Below are positions 24,285 to 32,423 of a stretch of 64,000 nucleotides of DNA, one piece after another. The position numbers and the translations under genes are program-made. Source of the DNA: Streptomyces olivaceus (lineage in GTDB: Bacteria; Actinomycetota; Actinomycetes; Streptomycetales; Streptomycetaceae); contig NZ_JOFH01000002.1 of the NCBI RefSeq assembly GCF_000721235.1, positions 124,001 through 188,000 of the forward strand, in the 5' to 3' direction. Position 1 is the stretch's first letter. Each line of letters begins with the position of its first letter. The notes under the pieces were generated by a model. The model was not told the DNA's origin. It searched no databases and saw nothing but the letters and a program-made list of their open reading frames with translations.

Positions 24285-25080
24285 CTGCGGCCGTCCCTTC
24301 CTTGCCGAGACCGGACTCCGGCTCCTCGACGGAACCGGGCGCGAGCCGGCCGATGAACGCGATGCTCTCCGCGAAGATCCGGTCCGCATCGTGGTCCAAC
24401 GTCGCCACGTGGTAGCTCTGTTCCAGCAGGATCTCCGTCACGTCCGTCGACGACACCCGGCCGAGGATCCGCGCCGAGTCGGCCGGCGGCACCACATGGT
24501 CCTGCGGACTGCGCAGCAACAGCAGCGGCTGGGTGACCTGGGGCAGATCGCCGTCGGCGAGACGGAAGAAGGCACGCAGCGAGTGCGCCGAGTGCAGCGG
24601 CACCCTGTCGTACCCCAGCTCCGAGCCGAGGGGCTTGGCGATGTCGCTGGCGATGCCCTTCGTCGCCGGCACCAGGTGGCGCAGGACCGGAAGGGCGTGC
24701 TGGGCGACGCCGTGCATCCGGTTCGCCGGGTTGACGACCACGACGCCCGTCACGGCGTCCCCGTGCTTGGCGGCGAGCCGCAGCGCCAGTGTGCCGCCCA
24801 TGGACAGACCGGCCACGAAGACCCGCGTGCAGCGCTCGCGCAGGGCGCGCAGCTCGCGGTCCACCTCCGCGTACCAGTCCTGCCAGCCGGTGACCTGCAG
24901 GTCCTGCCAGCGCGTGCCGTGCCCGGGCAGCAGCGGCAGCGCGACGCTCAGGCCGTGTGCGGCGAGATACCGGGCCCAGGGCCGCAGGGACTGCGGGGAA
25001 CCGGTGAAACCGTGGCAGAGGAGGACGCCGACCTCCCCGCCCTCGTGGCGGAACGGCTCGGCTCCGGGCAGGACCGGCAC
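24277..25080 (-). CDS. Alpha/beta hydrolase (Est30-like carboxylesterase / monoacylglycerol-lipase type)
   Basis: 267-residue cytosolic serine hydrolase. Oxyanion loop LCHGFTGSPQS, nucleophile elbow GLSMGG, acid in RSPQDHVVP, and histidine in QSYHVATLDHD form the catalytic triad. It resembles the Est30/YvaK carboxylesterase family. GTG at 25080 has AGGAG upstream. The promoter at 25122-25143 matches the DNA-damage type consensus. It is the first gene of a coupled pair with the membrane protein below it. Confidence 0.88.
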   Translation of the reverse strand: MPVLPGAEPFRHEGGEVGVLLCHGFTGSPQSLRPWARYLAAHGLSVALPLLPGHGTRWQDLQVTGWQDWYAEVDRELRALRERCTRVFVAGLSMGGTLALRLAAKHGDAVTGVVVVNPANRMHGVAQHALPVLRHLVPATKGIASDIAKPLGSELGYDRVPLHSAHSLRAFFRLADGDLPQVTQPLLLLRSPQDHVVPPADSARILGRVSSTDVTEILLEQSYHVATLDHDADRIFAESIAFIGRLAPGSVEEPESGLGKEGTAAGG

Positions 25081-25121
25081 GTCTCGGTCTCCTGTCGTCA
25101 GAGGGGACTCGCGGGTCTTTC

Positions 25122-25143
25122 ACCGTACGCGACCGCACTGACA
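25122..25143 (-). promoter_or_regulatory. RecA-NDp/PafBC-type promoter of the alpha/beta hydrolase
   Basis: Read on the minus strand: TGTCAGTG (25143-25136), exactly 8 nt, TACGGT (25127-25122). This is the TGTCRGTG-N8-TANNNT consensus of LexA-independent DNA-damage promoters in actinobacteria. The leader to the GTG at 25080 is about 35 nt. Confidence 0.7.
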
Positions 25144-25216
25144 CCGACCAGGGCCGTCGGAGCCATTGACCCTTGGCCGGGTTAAGGTCTGAGCCTCGGA
25201 CACGGGAGGCACTCGG

Positions 25217-26008
25217 TTGTTGTACGGCGCGATGAAGGTCACCGTCGGGGGGTCGCTGAAGCTGGCCTTCCGACCCTGGGTGGAAGGCCTGGAGCACATT
25301 CCGGCGGACGGTCCCGCCATTCTGGCGAGCAACCACCTGTCGTTCTCCGACTCGTTCTTCCTCCCGGCCGTGCTCGACCGGAAGGTGACCTTCATCGCCA
25401 AGGCCGAGTACTTCAACACACCGGGGGTCAAGGGCAGGCTGACCGCGGCCTTCTTCAAGGGGGTCGGTCAGCTCCCGGTGGACCGCTCCGGCGCACGCGG
25501 GGCGGGGGAGGCCGCCATCAAGAGCGGCATAGAGGTCCTGGAGCGCGGCGAACTGTTCGGCATCTATCCCGAGGGCACGCGCTCCCCGGACGGCCGCCTC
25601 TACCGGGGCAAGCCCGGCGGCCTCGCGCGCGTGGCGCTCGCCACCGGCGCGCCCGTCCTCCCGGTCGCCATGATCGACACCGAGAAGATCCAGCCGCCCG
25701 GCCAGGTGATGCCGAAGCTGATGCGGCCCGGCATCCGTATCGGCAAGCCCCTGGACTTCGCCCGCTACCAGGGCATGGAGCACGACCGGTTCGTGCTCCG
25801 CGCGGTGACCGACGAGGTCATGTACGAGATCATGAAGCTCTCCGGCCAGGAGTACGTCGACGTGTACGCGACCGCCATGAAGCGGCAGCTCGCGGAGGCG
25901 GCGAAGGCCGAGAAGGCCGAAAAGGACGCGGCGAAGGAAGCAGCCAAGGAAGCGGCGAAGGAAGCGGACCGGGCGGCCAAGGACGCGGAGAGCCGGACCG
26001 GGGGCTAG
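25217..26008 (+). CDS. 1-acyl-glycerol-3-phosphate acyltransferase (PlsC family)
   Basis: 263-residue acyltransferase of phospholipid synthesis. The NHxxxxD catalytic box is NHLSFSD (residues about 38-44), followed by block II (KGVGQLPVDRSG), the YPEGTRSPDG substrate box (about 115-124) and block IV (VLPVAMIDT). It starts with TTG at 25217, 7 nt after GGGAGG. The last 40 residues form a Lys/Ala/Glu repeat tail (KAEKAEKDAAKEAAKEAAKE), predicted to be one long amphipathic helix and absent from textbook PlsC; it could bind membrane or nucleic acid. It corresponds to Rv2182c. Confidence 0.9.
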   Translation: MLYGAMKVTVGGSLKLAFRPWVEGLEHIPADGPAILASNHLSFSDSFFLPAVLDRKVTFIAKAEYFNTPGVKGRLTAAFFKGVGQLPVDRSGARGAGEAAIKSGIEVLERGELFGIYPEGTRSPDGRLYRGKPGGLARVALATGAPVLPVAMIDTEKIQPPGQVMPKLMRPGIRIGKPLDFARYQGMEHDRFVLRAVTDEVMYEIMKLSGQEYVDVYATAMKRQLAEAAKAEKAEKDAAKEAAKEAAKEADRAAKDAESRTGG

Positions 26009-26051
26009 CCCGCCGTCCGGACCACCACCGGCGCCCGGGGAGAGGGGGGAC

Positions 26052-27302
26052 ATGGCCAGGCGCGAGAGAGTCATGAGGATGTCGGTCGAGCAGCCGCTGT
26101 GGCGGGCGCTCGCCGGCTACCGCGTGCTCACCATGCTGTACGCGATCGGCTTCTTCGCCACGGCGTACTCCGGCTTCGAGCGCCCCTGGCTGGCCGTCGC
26201 CTACTACGCCGTCCTCTCCGTCTGGACGCTGGCCACCCTCCCCAAGGTCGCGAACGCCGCGAGCTGCACCAAGCGCTTCCTCGCCGCCGACCTCACCATC
26301 GCGCTGGCCGGCGTGCTGCTCACGCCCTTCGCCGACGCCCACGACCGCGTCATGGACGGCGGCCCGACCCTGCCGTCGATATGGACCGCCGGTTCCGTGC
26401 TGGCCTTCGCCATCAAGGGCGGCTGGCGCTGGGCTGCCGCCGCCTCCACCCTCGTCGCCGTCGCCAACCTGGTCGAACGCGGCACCCCGGCCCGCGACAC
26501 CGTCCACAACGTCGTCCTCGTCTGGGTCGCCTCCATCGCCATCGGCTACGTCGTCGAGGTCGCCCGCGCCTCCGAGCGCACCCTCGCCCGGGCCCTGGAG
26601 ATCGAGGCGGCCACCAGGGAACGCGAGCGGCTCGCCCGGGACATCCACGACAGCGTCCTCCAGGTGCTGGCGATGGTGCAGCGCCGTGGCGCCGTCATCG
26701 GCGGCGAGGCGGCCGAGCTGGGCCGGCTCGCCGGCGAGCAGGAGGTGGCGCTGCGCACCCTGGTCTCCGGCGGCCTGGTGCCCGTGTCCCGGGTGTCGGA
26801 GGACACCGCCGAGGGCGCCGTCGTCCGCGCGGTGGACGAACCGGAGGGACCGGAGGGCGAGTTCGCGGACGGTCCCGTCGACCTGCGCGCGCTGCTCGCC
26901 CCGTACGCGGGCTCCCTGGTGAATCTCGCGGAGCCGGGTGCCCCGGTCGAACTGGACCCGGCCTCCGCGCGGGAACTGGCGGCCGCCGTGGGAGCGGCCC
27001 TCGACAACGTCCGACGGCACGTCGGTGAGCGGGCGCGCGCCTGGATCCTGGTCGAGGACGAGCCCGGCGAGGTGATCGTCACCGTCCGGGACGAGGGCCC
27101 CGGCATCCCGGAGGGGCGGCTCGCCGAGGCCGAGGGCGAGGGGCGGCTCGGCGTGGCCCTGTCGATCCGGGGCCGGCTGCGCGACCTCGGCGGCACGGCC
27201 GAACTGATCTCGGTGCCCGGGCAGGGCACGGAGGTCGAACTGAGGGCACCGAAGGAAACCGGCGGCGTCGCCGCCCGGGGGAAGGCAGCGGACCATGGAT
27301 GA
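26052..27302 (+). CDS. macS: Membrane sensor histidine kinase, MacS-like
   Basis: 416-residue sensor kinase of the HisKA_3/NarL class. About five N-terminal membrane helices with short loops (residues 20-165) and no large external domain; DHp box RERERLARDIHDSVLQVLAM with phospho-acceptor His199; HATPase domain with N box ALDNVRRHV and G1 box VRDEGPGIPEG. It is followed by its response regulator with an 8-nt overlap. By position and architecture it matches S. coelicolor MacS (SCO2121, as I recall), which affects morphology, actinorhodin and membrane integrity. The short loops suggest it senses membrane state. Confidence 0.88.
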   Translation: MARRERVMRMSVEQPLWRALAGYRVLTMLYAIGFFATAYSGFERPWLAVAYYAVLSVWTLATLPKVANAASCTKRFLAADLTIALAGVLLTPFADAHDRVMDGGPTLPSIWTAGSVLAFAIKGGWRWAAAASTLVAVANLVERGTPARDTVHNVVLVWVASIAIGYVVEVARASERTLARALEIEAATRERERLARDIHDSVLQVLAMVQRRGAVIGGEAAELGRLAGEQEVALRTLVSGGLVPVSRVSEDTAEGAVVRAVDEPEGPEGEFADGPVDLRALLAPYAGSLVNLAEPGAPVELDPASARELAAAVGAALDNVRRHVGERARAWILVEDEPGEVIVTVRDEGPGIPEGRLAEAEGEGRLGVALSIRGRLRDLGGTAELISVPGQGTEVELRAPKETGGVAARGKAADHG

Positions 27303-28044
27303 ACCACGGGCCCCGGGACGACACCCGGAGGGGCAGAATCCGAAGGAGCAGGACCCGGCGCGACAGAACGCGGAACGACGGGACCCGATCAGGGTCATGG
27401 TCGTGGACGACCACCCGATGTGGCGCGACGCGGTCGCCCGGGATCTGGCCGAGTCCGGCTTCGACGTCGTCGCCACCGCGGGCGACGGCGACCAGGCCGT
27501 GCGCCGTGCCCGCGCCGTCACGCCGGACGTCCTCGTCCTCGACCTCAACCTCCCCGGCAAACCCGGCGTCCAGGTCTGCAAGGAGGTCGTCGGCGCCGAT
27601 CCGAAGCTGCGGGTGCTGGTGCTGTCGGCCAGCGGGGAGCACGCCGACGTCCTGGAGGCGGTGAAGTCCGGCGCGACCGGCTACCTGCTGAAGTCGGCGT
27701 CCACCGAGGAGTTGCGGGACGCGGTCCGCCGCACGGCCGTCGGCGACCCGGTCTTCACGCCGGGGCTCGCGGGTCTGGTCCTCGGCGAGTACCGCCGCCT
27801 CGCCTCCGAACCCGCCCCCGCCGCGGGCGGCGACGAACCCGGGGCGCCCCGGCTCACCGACCGGGAGACCGAGGTGCTCCGCCTGGTCGCCAAGGGCCTC
27901 AGCTACAAGCAGATCGCCGAGCGCCTGGTCATCTCCCACCGCACCGTGCAGAACCACGTCCAGAACACCCTGGGCAAGCTCCAGCTGCACAACCGGGTGG
28001 AACTGGTGCGGTACGCCATCGAAAGAGGTCTGGACGACGCCTGA
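27295..28044 (+). CDS. macR: LuxR/NarL-family response regulator, MacR-like
   Basis: 249-residue regulator. Receiver domain (residues about 32-150) with acidic pair VVDDH, phosphorylation site Asp83 (VLDLNLPG) and conserved Lys in LLKSAS; C-terminal LuxR HTH (LTDRETEVLRLVAKGLSYKQIAERLVISHRTVQNHVQ). The start overlaps macS. An unusual charged N-terminal extension of about 30 residues (EPRAPGRHPEGQNPKEQDP) precedes the receiver. A candidate MacR box occurs in this window at 47920. Confidence 0.9.
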   Translation: MDEPRAPGRHPEGQNPKEQDPARQNAERRDPIRVMVVDDHPMWRDAVARDLAESGFDVVATAGDGDQAVRRARAVTPDVLVLDLNLPGKPGVQVCKEVVGADPKLRVLVLSASGEHADVLEAVKSGATGYLLKSASTEELRDAVRRTAVGDPVFTPGLAGLVLGEYRRLASEPAPAAGGDEPGAPRLTDRETEVLRLVAKGLSYKQIAERLVISHRTVQNHVQNTLGKLQLHNRVELVRYAIERGLDDA

Positions 28045-28054
28045 CCCGCGCGGG

Positions 28055-28078
28055 ACAGTGGCCCCAACCAGCCACTGT
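28055..28078 (+). other. Hairpin between macR and pfkA
   Basis: ACAGTGGC (28055-28062) pairs perfectly with GCCACTGT (28071-28078), loop CCCAACCA. It lies 11 nt after macR and just before the pfkA ribosome-binding site (AAAGGGG), so it could attenuate read-through or be a dyad operator. Confidence 0.5.
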
Positions 28079-28095
28079 GACAAAGGGGTTGTGCC

Positions 28096-29124
28096 ATGAA
28101 GGTCGGAGTACTGACCGGAGGCGGTGACTGCCCCGGGCTCAACGCCGTCATCCGGGCCGCCGTCCGCAAGGGTGTACAGGAGTACGGCTACGACTTCACC
28201 GGCTTCCGGGACGGCTGGCGAGGCCCCCTGGAGGGCGACACCGTCCCGCTCGACATCCCGGCCGTCCGCGGCATCCTGCCCCGCGGCGGCACCGTTCTCG
28301 GCTCCTCGCGCACCAATCCGCTCCAGCAGGAGGGCGGCATACGGCGCATCAAGGACAACCTCGCGGAGCTGGGCGTCGAGGCGCTCATCACCATCGGCGG
28401 CGAGGACACCCTCGGCGTCGCCGCCTGCCTCGCGCAGGAGTACGGCGTGCCCTGCGTCGGTGTCCCCAAGACCATCGACAACGACCTGTCCGCCACCGAC
28501 TACACCTTCGGCTTCGACACCGCCGTCGGCATCGCCACCGAGGCCATCGACCGGCTGCACACCACCGCCGAGTCCCACATGCGCGTCCTGGTCGTCGAGG
28601 TCATGGGCCGGCACGCCGGCTGGATAGCCCTGCACTCGGGCCTGGCCGGCGGCGCCAACGCCATCCTCATCCCCGAGCAGCCCTTCGACGTCGAGCAGGT
28701 GTGCGGCTGGGTGACCTCCCGGTTCCGGGCGTCGTACGCCCCGATCGTGGTCGTCGCCGAGGGGGCGGTACCGCACGACGGCGACATGGTGCTCAAGGAC
28801 GAGTCGCTGGACTCCTACGGGCATGTCCGGCTGTCCGGGGTCGGCGAGTGGCTGGCCAAGCAGATCGAGAAGCGCACCGGCAAGGAGGCCCGCACCACCG
28901 TTCTCGGCCACGTCCAGCGCGGCGGCACGCCGAGCGCCTTCGACCGCTGGCTCGCCACCCGTTTCGGGCTGCACGCCATCGACTGCGTGCGCGACGGGGA
29001 CTTCGGCAAGATGGTCGCCCTGCGCGGCACGGACATCGTCCGCGTCCCGATCGCCGACGCCACCGCCCGCCTCAAGACGGTCGACCCCGCGCTGTACGAC
29101 GAGGTCGGCGTCTTCTTCGGCTGA
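28096..29124 (+). CDS. pfkA: 6-phosphofructokinase with PPi-type active-site residues
   Basis: 342-residue PfkA-family enzyme: nucleotide loop GGGDCPGLNAVIRA, GGEDTLGVA (Asp104), PKTIDNDL (Lys125), MGRHAGWIA and the sugar-phosphate HVQRGGTPSAFDR loop. In characterised PFKs, Gly at position 104 (E. coli numbering) goes with ATP use, while Asp104 plus Lys124 marks pyrophosphate-dependent enzymes such as that of Amycolatopsis methanolica. This protein has Asp and Lys, so PPi dependence is predicted. The main Streptomyces ATP-PFK, from memory, has GGEGT here. ATG has AAAGGGG upstream. Confidence 0.93.
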   Translation: MKVGVLTGGGDCPGLNAVIRAAVRKGVQEYGYDFTGFRDGWRGPLEGDTVPLDIPAVRGILPRGGTVLGSSRTNPLQQEGGIRRIKDNLAELGVEALITIGGEDTLGVAACLAQEYGVPCVGVPKTIDNDLSATDYTFGFDTAVGIATEAIDRLHTTAESHMRVLVVEVMGRHAGWIALHSGLAGGANAILIPEQPFDVEQVCGWVTSRFRASYAPIVVVAEGAVPHDGDMVLKDESLDSYGHVRLSGVGEWLAKQIEKRTGKEARTTVLGHVQRGGTPSAFDRWLATRFGLHAIDCVRDGDFGKMVALRGTDIVRVPIADATARLKTVDPALYDEVGVFFG

Positions 29125-29175
29125 CCCGCGACGGCTGACCCGCGACCGGCGGGCCGGCGACGGCTGACCGGCGAC
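29119..29175 (+). repeat. 14-nt tandem repeat starting at the pfkA stop
   Basis: GGCTGACCCGCGAC at 29119-29132 (containing the pfkA stop TGA) is repeated exactly at 29133-29146 and with one change at 29162-29175. The region to 29270 has no gene; a TATATT at 29223-29228 may be the -10 of the dehydrogenase. Confidence 0.8.
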
Positions 29176-29271
29176 GGGCCCGCGACGCGGCGGTGCCGAC
29201 CGGCGCCGGTGGACCGGGGACCGTATATTCGGCCCGGAGCCCACCGAGACGGAACGGCACCGGGAGCGGTC

Positions 29272-30267
29272 ATGGAGATCCTGGCCTTCGGCGTCCAGGC
29301 CGACGAGCAGCCCCTGATCGAGCAGGCCTTCCACGGCCGCGAGGAGATCCGCTGCGTCGACGTCTTCCTCAACGAGGACACCGCCCCGATCGCGGCCGGC
29401 CACGAGATCGTCTCCACCTCCGTCAACGCCGACCTCGGCGCCGACGTCCTGGAGATCCTCGCGGCCGGCGGCACCCGGATGGTCGCCCAGCGCTCCACCG
29501 GCTTCAACAACATCGACCTCGCGACGGCCGAGCGGCTCGGCATGACCGTCGCCCGGGTGTCGTACTACTCGCCGTACTCGGTCGCCGAGTTCGCCTGGGC
29601 CCTTGCCATGGCGGTCAACCGCCGGATCGTGCGCGCCGCCAACCGCACCCGGGACTTCGACTTCCGCCTCCAGGGGCTGATGGGCCGCGACCTGCACGGC
29701 CGCACCGCCGGTGTTCTCGGCACCGGCAAGATCGGTGAGGCCTTCGCCCGGATCGCCCACGGCTTCGGCATGCGCCTGCTCGGCTGGGACGTCGCCGAGA
29801 ACCCGGCCTGCGCCGAACTAGGCATGCGCTACGTGCCCAAGGACGAACTGCTCGCCCAGTCCGACCTGATCACCCTGCACGTCCCGCTGATGGCCGAGAC
29901 CCGGCACCTGATCGACGCGCCCGCCCTGAAGGCGATGCGGGACGACGCCATCCTGGTCAACTCCAGCCGCGGCGGCCTGATCGACACCGTCGCGCTCGTC
30001 GGCGAACTCCGCGCGGGCCGCTTCGCGGGCGTCGGCCTGGACGTGTACGAGGCGGAGGCGGGCCTGTTCTTCCTCGACAAGTCCCTCGAACCCGTCGAGG
30101 ACGACACCCTGGCCCGCCTGGTCACCTTCCCGAACGTCCTGGTCACCTCGCACCAGGCGTACTACACCCGGGACGCCGTCGGCCAGATCGTCGACGCGAC
30201 GGCGCGCAACGTCCTGGACTACCGCGAGGGCCGCCGCTCGGAGAACGTCCTGGTGCCGCGCGGCTGA
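29272..30267 (+). CDS. D-2-hydroxyacid (D-lactate-type) dehydrogenase
   Basis: 331-residue NAD-dependent dehydrogenase reducing a 2-oxoacid such as pyruvate. NAD-binding GTGKIGEAFARIA (GxGxxG) near residue 148, and catalytic Arg (NSSRGGLID), Glu (DVYEAEAG) and His (SHQAYYTRDA) in the canonical order. The SHQAYYT signature and VSYYSPYSVAEFA segment are typical of D-lactate dehydrogenases. ATG at 29272 follows CGGGAGCGGTC. The last 49 nt overlap the convergent anthranilate synthase gene. Confidence 0.9.
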   Translation: MEILAFGVQADEQPLIEQAFHGREEIRCVDVFLNEDTAPIAAGHEIVSTSVNADLGADVLEILAAGGTRMVAQRSTGFNNIDLATAERLGMTVARVSYYSPYSVAEFAWALAMAVNRRIVRAANRTRDFDFRLQGLMGRDLHGRTAGVLGTGKIGEAFARIAHGFGMRLLGWDVAENPACAELGMRYVPKDELLAQSDLITLHVPLMAETRHLIDAPALKAMRDDAILVNSSRGGLIDTVALVGELRAGRFAGVGLDVYEAEAGLFFLDKSLEPVEDDTLARLVTFPNVLVTSHQAYYTRDAVGQIVDATARNVLDYREGRRSENVLVPRG

Positions 30268-32159
30268 CCGGCCAGCTCACGCACGATCGCGGCGCCGTTC
30301 AGCGTCAGCACCGACTCCGGGTGGAACTGCACGCCCGCGAAGCCGTCGCCGCGCAGCGCGTGCACCTCGCCGCCCGCCGCGCGGCTCACCTCCACACCGT
30401 GCGCGGCCAGTTCGGCGGCCGCCTCGTCGTCGCACCGCGCGGTGAAGCTGTTGTAGAAACCGACCGTCTCGCGCCGCCCGAACAGCTCGATCTCCGTCTG
30501 CGCCCCCTGGTACGGCACCTCCCTGCGGACGAGGTCGAGCCCCAGCTCCGCCGCGATCAGCTCGTGCCCGAGGCAGACCCCGAGGACACCGTGCCGGTGC
30601 TCCCGGAGCACGTCGGCCGTCAGACGGCGCAGGAAGCGCATCCGGGGGTCGGCCGTGTCGCAGGGATCGCCGGGACCGGGCCCCAGCACCACCGGGCCCT
30701 CGTGCCCGAGCACCGCCGCGCGCAGCCCCGGCTCGTCGTGGCGCCGTACGTCCACCGCGAGTCCCGAGGAGCGCAGCACGTGCGCGAGCATCGCCGTGAA
30801 GGTGTCCTCCGCGTCGACCACCAGGGCCCGCCCCGCGAGCGCGTCCGACGGCTCCCGCATCCGCAGCCAGAACGGAGCCAGCGAGGCACGGCGCCCGTCC
30901 AGCGCCGCCCGCACCCGGGGGTCGTCGGCCAGTCCCGGCCGCCCGCCCTCCGCACGCGGCCGGGACGGGCGTACGCCGAGCGCCGCCAGCACCCCGGCCG
31001 CCTTCGCATGGGTCTCCGCGACCTCGCCCGCCGGGTCGGAGCCGCGCACCAGGGTCGCCCCGACCGGCACCCGCAGCCGCCCGCCCGCGTCGATGTCGGC
31101 GGTGCGGATCAGGATGGGGGAGTCCAGGGTCTGGGCGCCGCCGGAGTCCCGGCCGAGCAGCGCCAGCGCGCCCGCGTAGTAGCCGCGCCCGCCAGCCTCG
31201 TGCCGCTCGATCACCCGGCAGGCGTTCTGCACCGGCGACCCGGTCACCGTCGCCGCGAACATGGTCTCCCTCAGCACCTCCCGCACGTCCAGCGAGGAAC
31301 GGCCGCGCAGCTCGTACTCGGTGTGCGCGAGGTGCGCCATCTCCTTCAGCCGCGGCCCGACGACCACCCCGCCCCTGTCGCCGACGGTGCACATCATCTT
31401 GAGCTCCTCGTCGACCACCATCGACAGCTCCTCGATCTCCTTGCCGTCGGCGAGGAAGTCCAGCAGGTCCTCGGGAGTCGGCCCCTCGGCGGGATAGCGG
31501 TACGTGCCGCTGATCGGGTTCATGACGACCGTGCCGCCGGACATGCGGACGTGCACCTCGGGACTGGCGCCCACCAGCGTCCGGTCCCCGGTGTGCACGA
31601 CGAAGGTCCAGTACGCGCCCCGCTCGCCCACCAGCAGCCGCCGGAACAGGGCCAGCGCGTCGGCGCGGCCGAAGCCGTCGATCCGGCCCCCGTAGGTCCG
31701 CCGGATCACGAAGTTGGCGCCCTCACCGGCCCCGATCTCCTCGTCCAGCACCCGCCCCACGATCCGCGCGTACTCCTCGTCGCCCACGTCGAAGCCGCCG
31801 CCCTCGACCCGGACCTCGTGCGCGGGGAGCCGGGCCAGCGCCTCGGCGAGCGGAATCTCGTGGCGCTCCTCGGGGACCAGCGCCAGCAGCGGGGTGCCGT
31901 CGTCGCGGACGTCGAAGCCGCGCTCGCGGATCTGCCGGAAGGGGACGAGCGCCAGCCCGTCGTCGGGCAGGTCGGCGAGCGAGCCGTACTCCGCCACCGG
32001 GCCGAGCAGCAGCTCCACGGTGTCGTGGTCGCGCCCCGGGGTACGGCGGCGGAGCAGAGCGAAGGGGCGGGGTTCGGCCAGGAGGCCGGCCAGGGGGCCG
32101 GTCAGCGGTGGCAGCGACGGCAGTGGTGGCAGTGATGGCAGTGATGACAGTGATGTCAT
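30219..32159 (-). CDS. Fused anthranilate synthase (TrpE-TrpG)
   Basis: 646-residue bifunctional enzyme converting chorismate and glutamine to anthranilate. The TrpE-like part (residues about 25-430) has the chorismate-binding segments NPISGTYRYP, DEELKMMCTVGDRGGV, VREVLRETMFAATVTGSPVQNACRVI. The TrpG glutaminase part (about 455-640) has the nucleophile Cys in GVCLGHELIA and the His-Glu pair in VQFHPES. Fused actinomycete enzymes serve tryptophan or phenazine-type pathways; the Trp attenuator upstream points to tryptophan. ATG at 32159 is chosen because AAGGACACGG precedes it. The N-terminus carries a Ser/Leu/Pro repeat (SLSSLPSLPPLPSLPPL). Confidence 0.92.
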   Translation of the reverse strand: MTSLSSLPSLPPLPSLPPLTGPLAGLLAEPRPFALLRRRTPGRDHDTVELLLGPVAEYGSLADLPDDGLALVPFRQIRERGFDVRDDGTPLLALVPEERHEIPLAEALARLPAHEVRVEGGGFDVGDEEYARIVGRVLDEEIGAGEGANFVIRRTYGGRIDGFGRADALALFRRLLVGERGAYWTFVVHTGDRTLVGASPEVHVRMSGGTVVMNPISGTYRYPAEGPTPEDLLDFLADGKEIEELSMVVDEELKMMCTVGDRGGVVVGPRLKEMAHLAHTEYELRGRSSLDVREVLRETMFAATVTGSPVQNACRVIERHEAGGRGYYAGALALLGRDSGGAQTLDSPILIRTADIDAGGRLRVPVGATLVRGSDPAGEVAETHAKAAGVLAALGVRPSRPRAEGGRPGLADDPRVRAALDGRRASLAPFWLRMREPSDALAGRALVVDAEDTFTAMLAHVLRSSGLAVDVRRHDEPGLRAAVLGHEGPVVLGPGPGDPCDTADPRMRFLRRLTADVLREHRHGVLGVCLGHELIAAELGLDLVRREVPYQGAQTEIELFGRRETVGFYNSFTARCDDEAAAELAAHGVEVSRAAGGEVHALRGDGFAGVQFHPESVLTLNGAAIVRELAGQPRGTRTFSERRPSR

Positions 32160-32213
32160 TGGTCCGTGTCCTTCTCTGTTCGTCGGAGAGGGAACGGACC
32201 CGGTCGCACACAC

Positions 32214-32240
32214 CGAAGGCCGCCCCTCGGGCGGCCTTCG
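32214..32240 (-). terminator. trp attenuator terminator
   Basis: Perfect 12-bp inverted repeat (CGAAGGCCGCCC at 32214-32225 with 32229-32240) with a 3-nt loop, located between the leader peptide and the anthranilate synthase start. It is the terminator arm of a classical transcription attenuator. Confidence 0.85.
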
Positions 32241-32262
32241 CGAAGTCTCTGCGTACGCGCAG

Positions 32263-32319
32263 TCAGTGGGCCGCCGGGTGAGCGGTCCACCACCAGTTCT
32301 GGATCGGGTGCGCGAACAT
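32263..32319 (-). CDS. trpL: trp leader peptide (WWW)
   Basis: 18-codon ORF, MFAHPIQNWWWTAHPAAH, with three consecutive Trp codons, 103 nt upstream of the anthranilate synthase gene and just before a strong terminator hairpin. Ribosome stalling at the Trp codons under Trp starvation would favour an antiterminator. The start codon lies 7 nt after a -10 hexamer, so the leader mRNA should begin at the AUG. A trp attenuator of this kind is known for anthranilate synthase in Streptomyces venezuelae. Confidence 0.93.
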   Translation of the reverse strand: MFAHPIQNWWWTAHPAAH

Positions 32320-32326
32320 GGCAGGC

Positions 32327-32332
32327 AGCGTA
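32327..32332 (-). promoter_or_regulatory. -10 hexamer TACGCT of the trp leader, leaderless-type spacing
   Basis: On the minus strand TACGCT is followed by 7 nt and the ATG of the leader peptide. No clear -35 is visible. Confidence 0.55.
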
Positions 32333-32410
32333 CCCCACCCCGGCCGGGCCCCGGAGTGAGCGGCTCGTCTCATTCTCTGGGCGCGGCCATGGGCCCCTGT
32401 TCCGACCCCG

Positions 32411-32416
32411 TAGTCT
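32411..32416 (+). promoter_or_regulatory. -10 hexamer TAGTCT, leaderless-type spacing
   Basis: TAGTCT ends 7 nt before the GTG at 32424 of the DAHP synthase gene. It is divergent from the trp attenuator promoter 80 bp away. Confidence 0.5.
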
Positions 32417-32423
32417 TGAGCAG

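Noticed and set aside
25160..25200. A promoter for plsC built from TTGACC (about 25168) and TAAGGT.
   Set aside because: The spacing between the two hexamers is only about 11 nt, too short for a functional -35/-10 pair.
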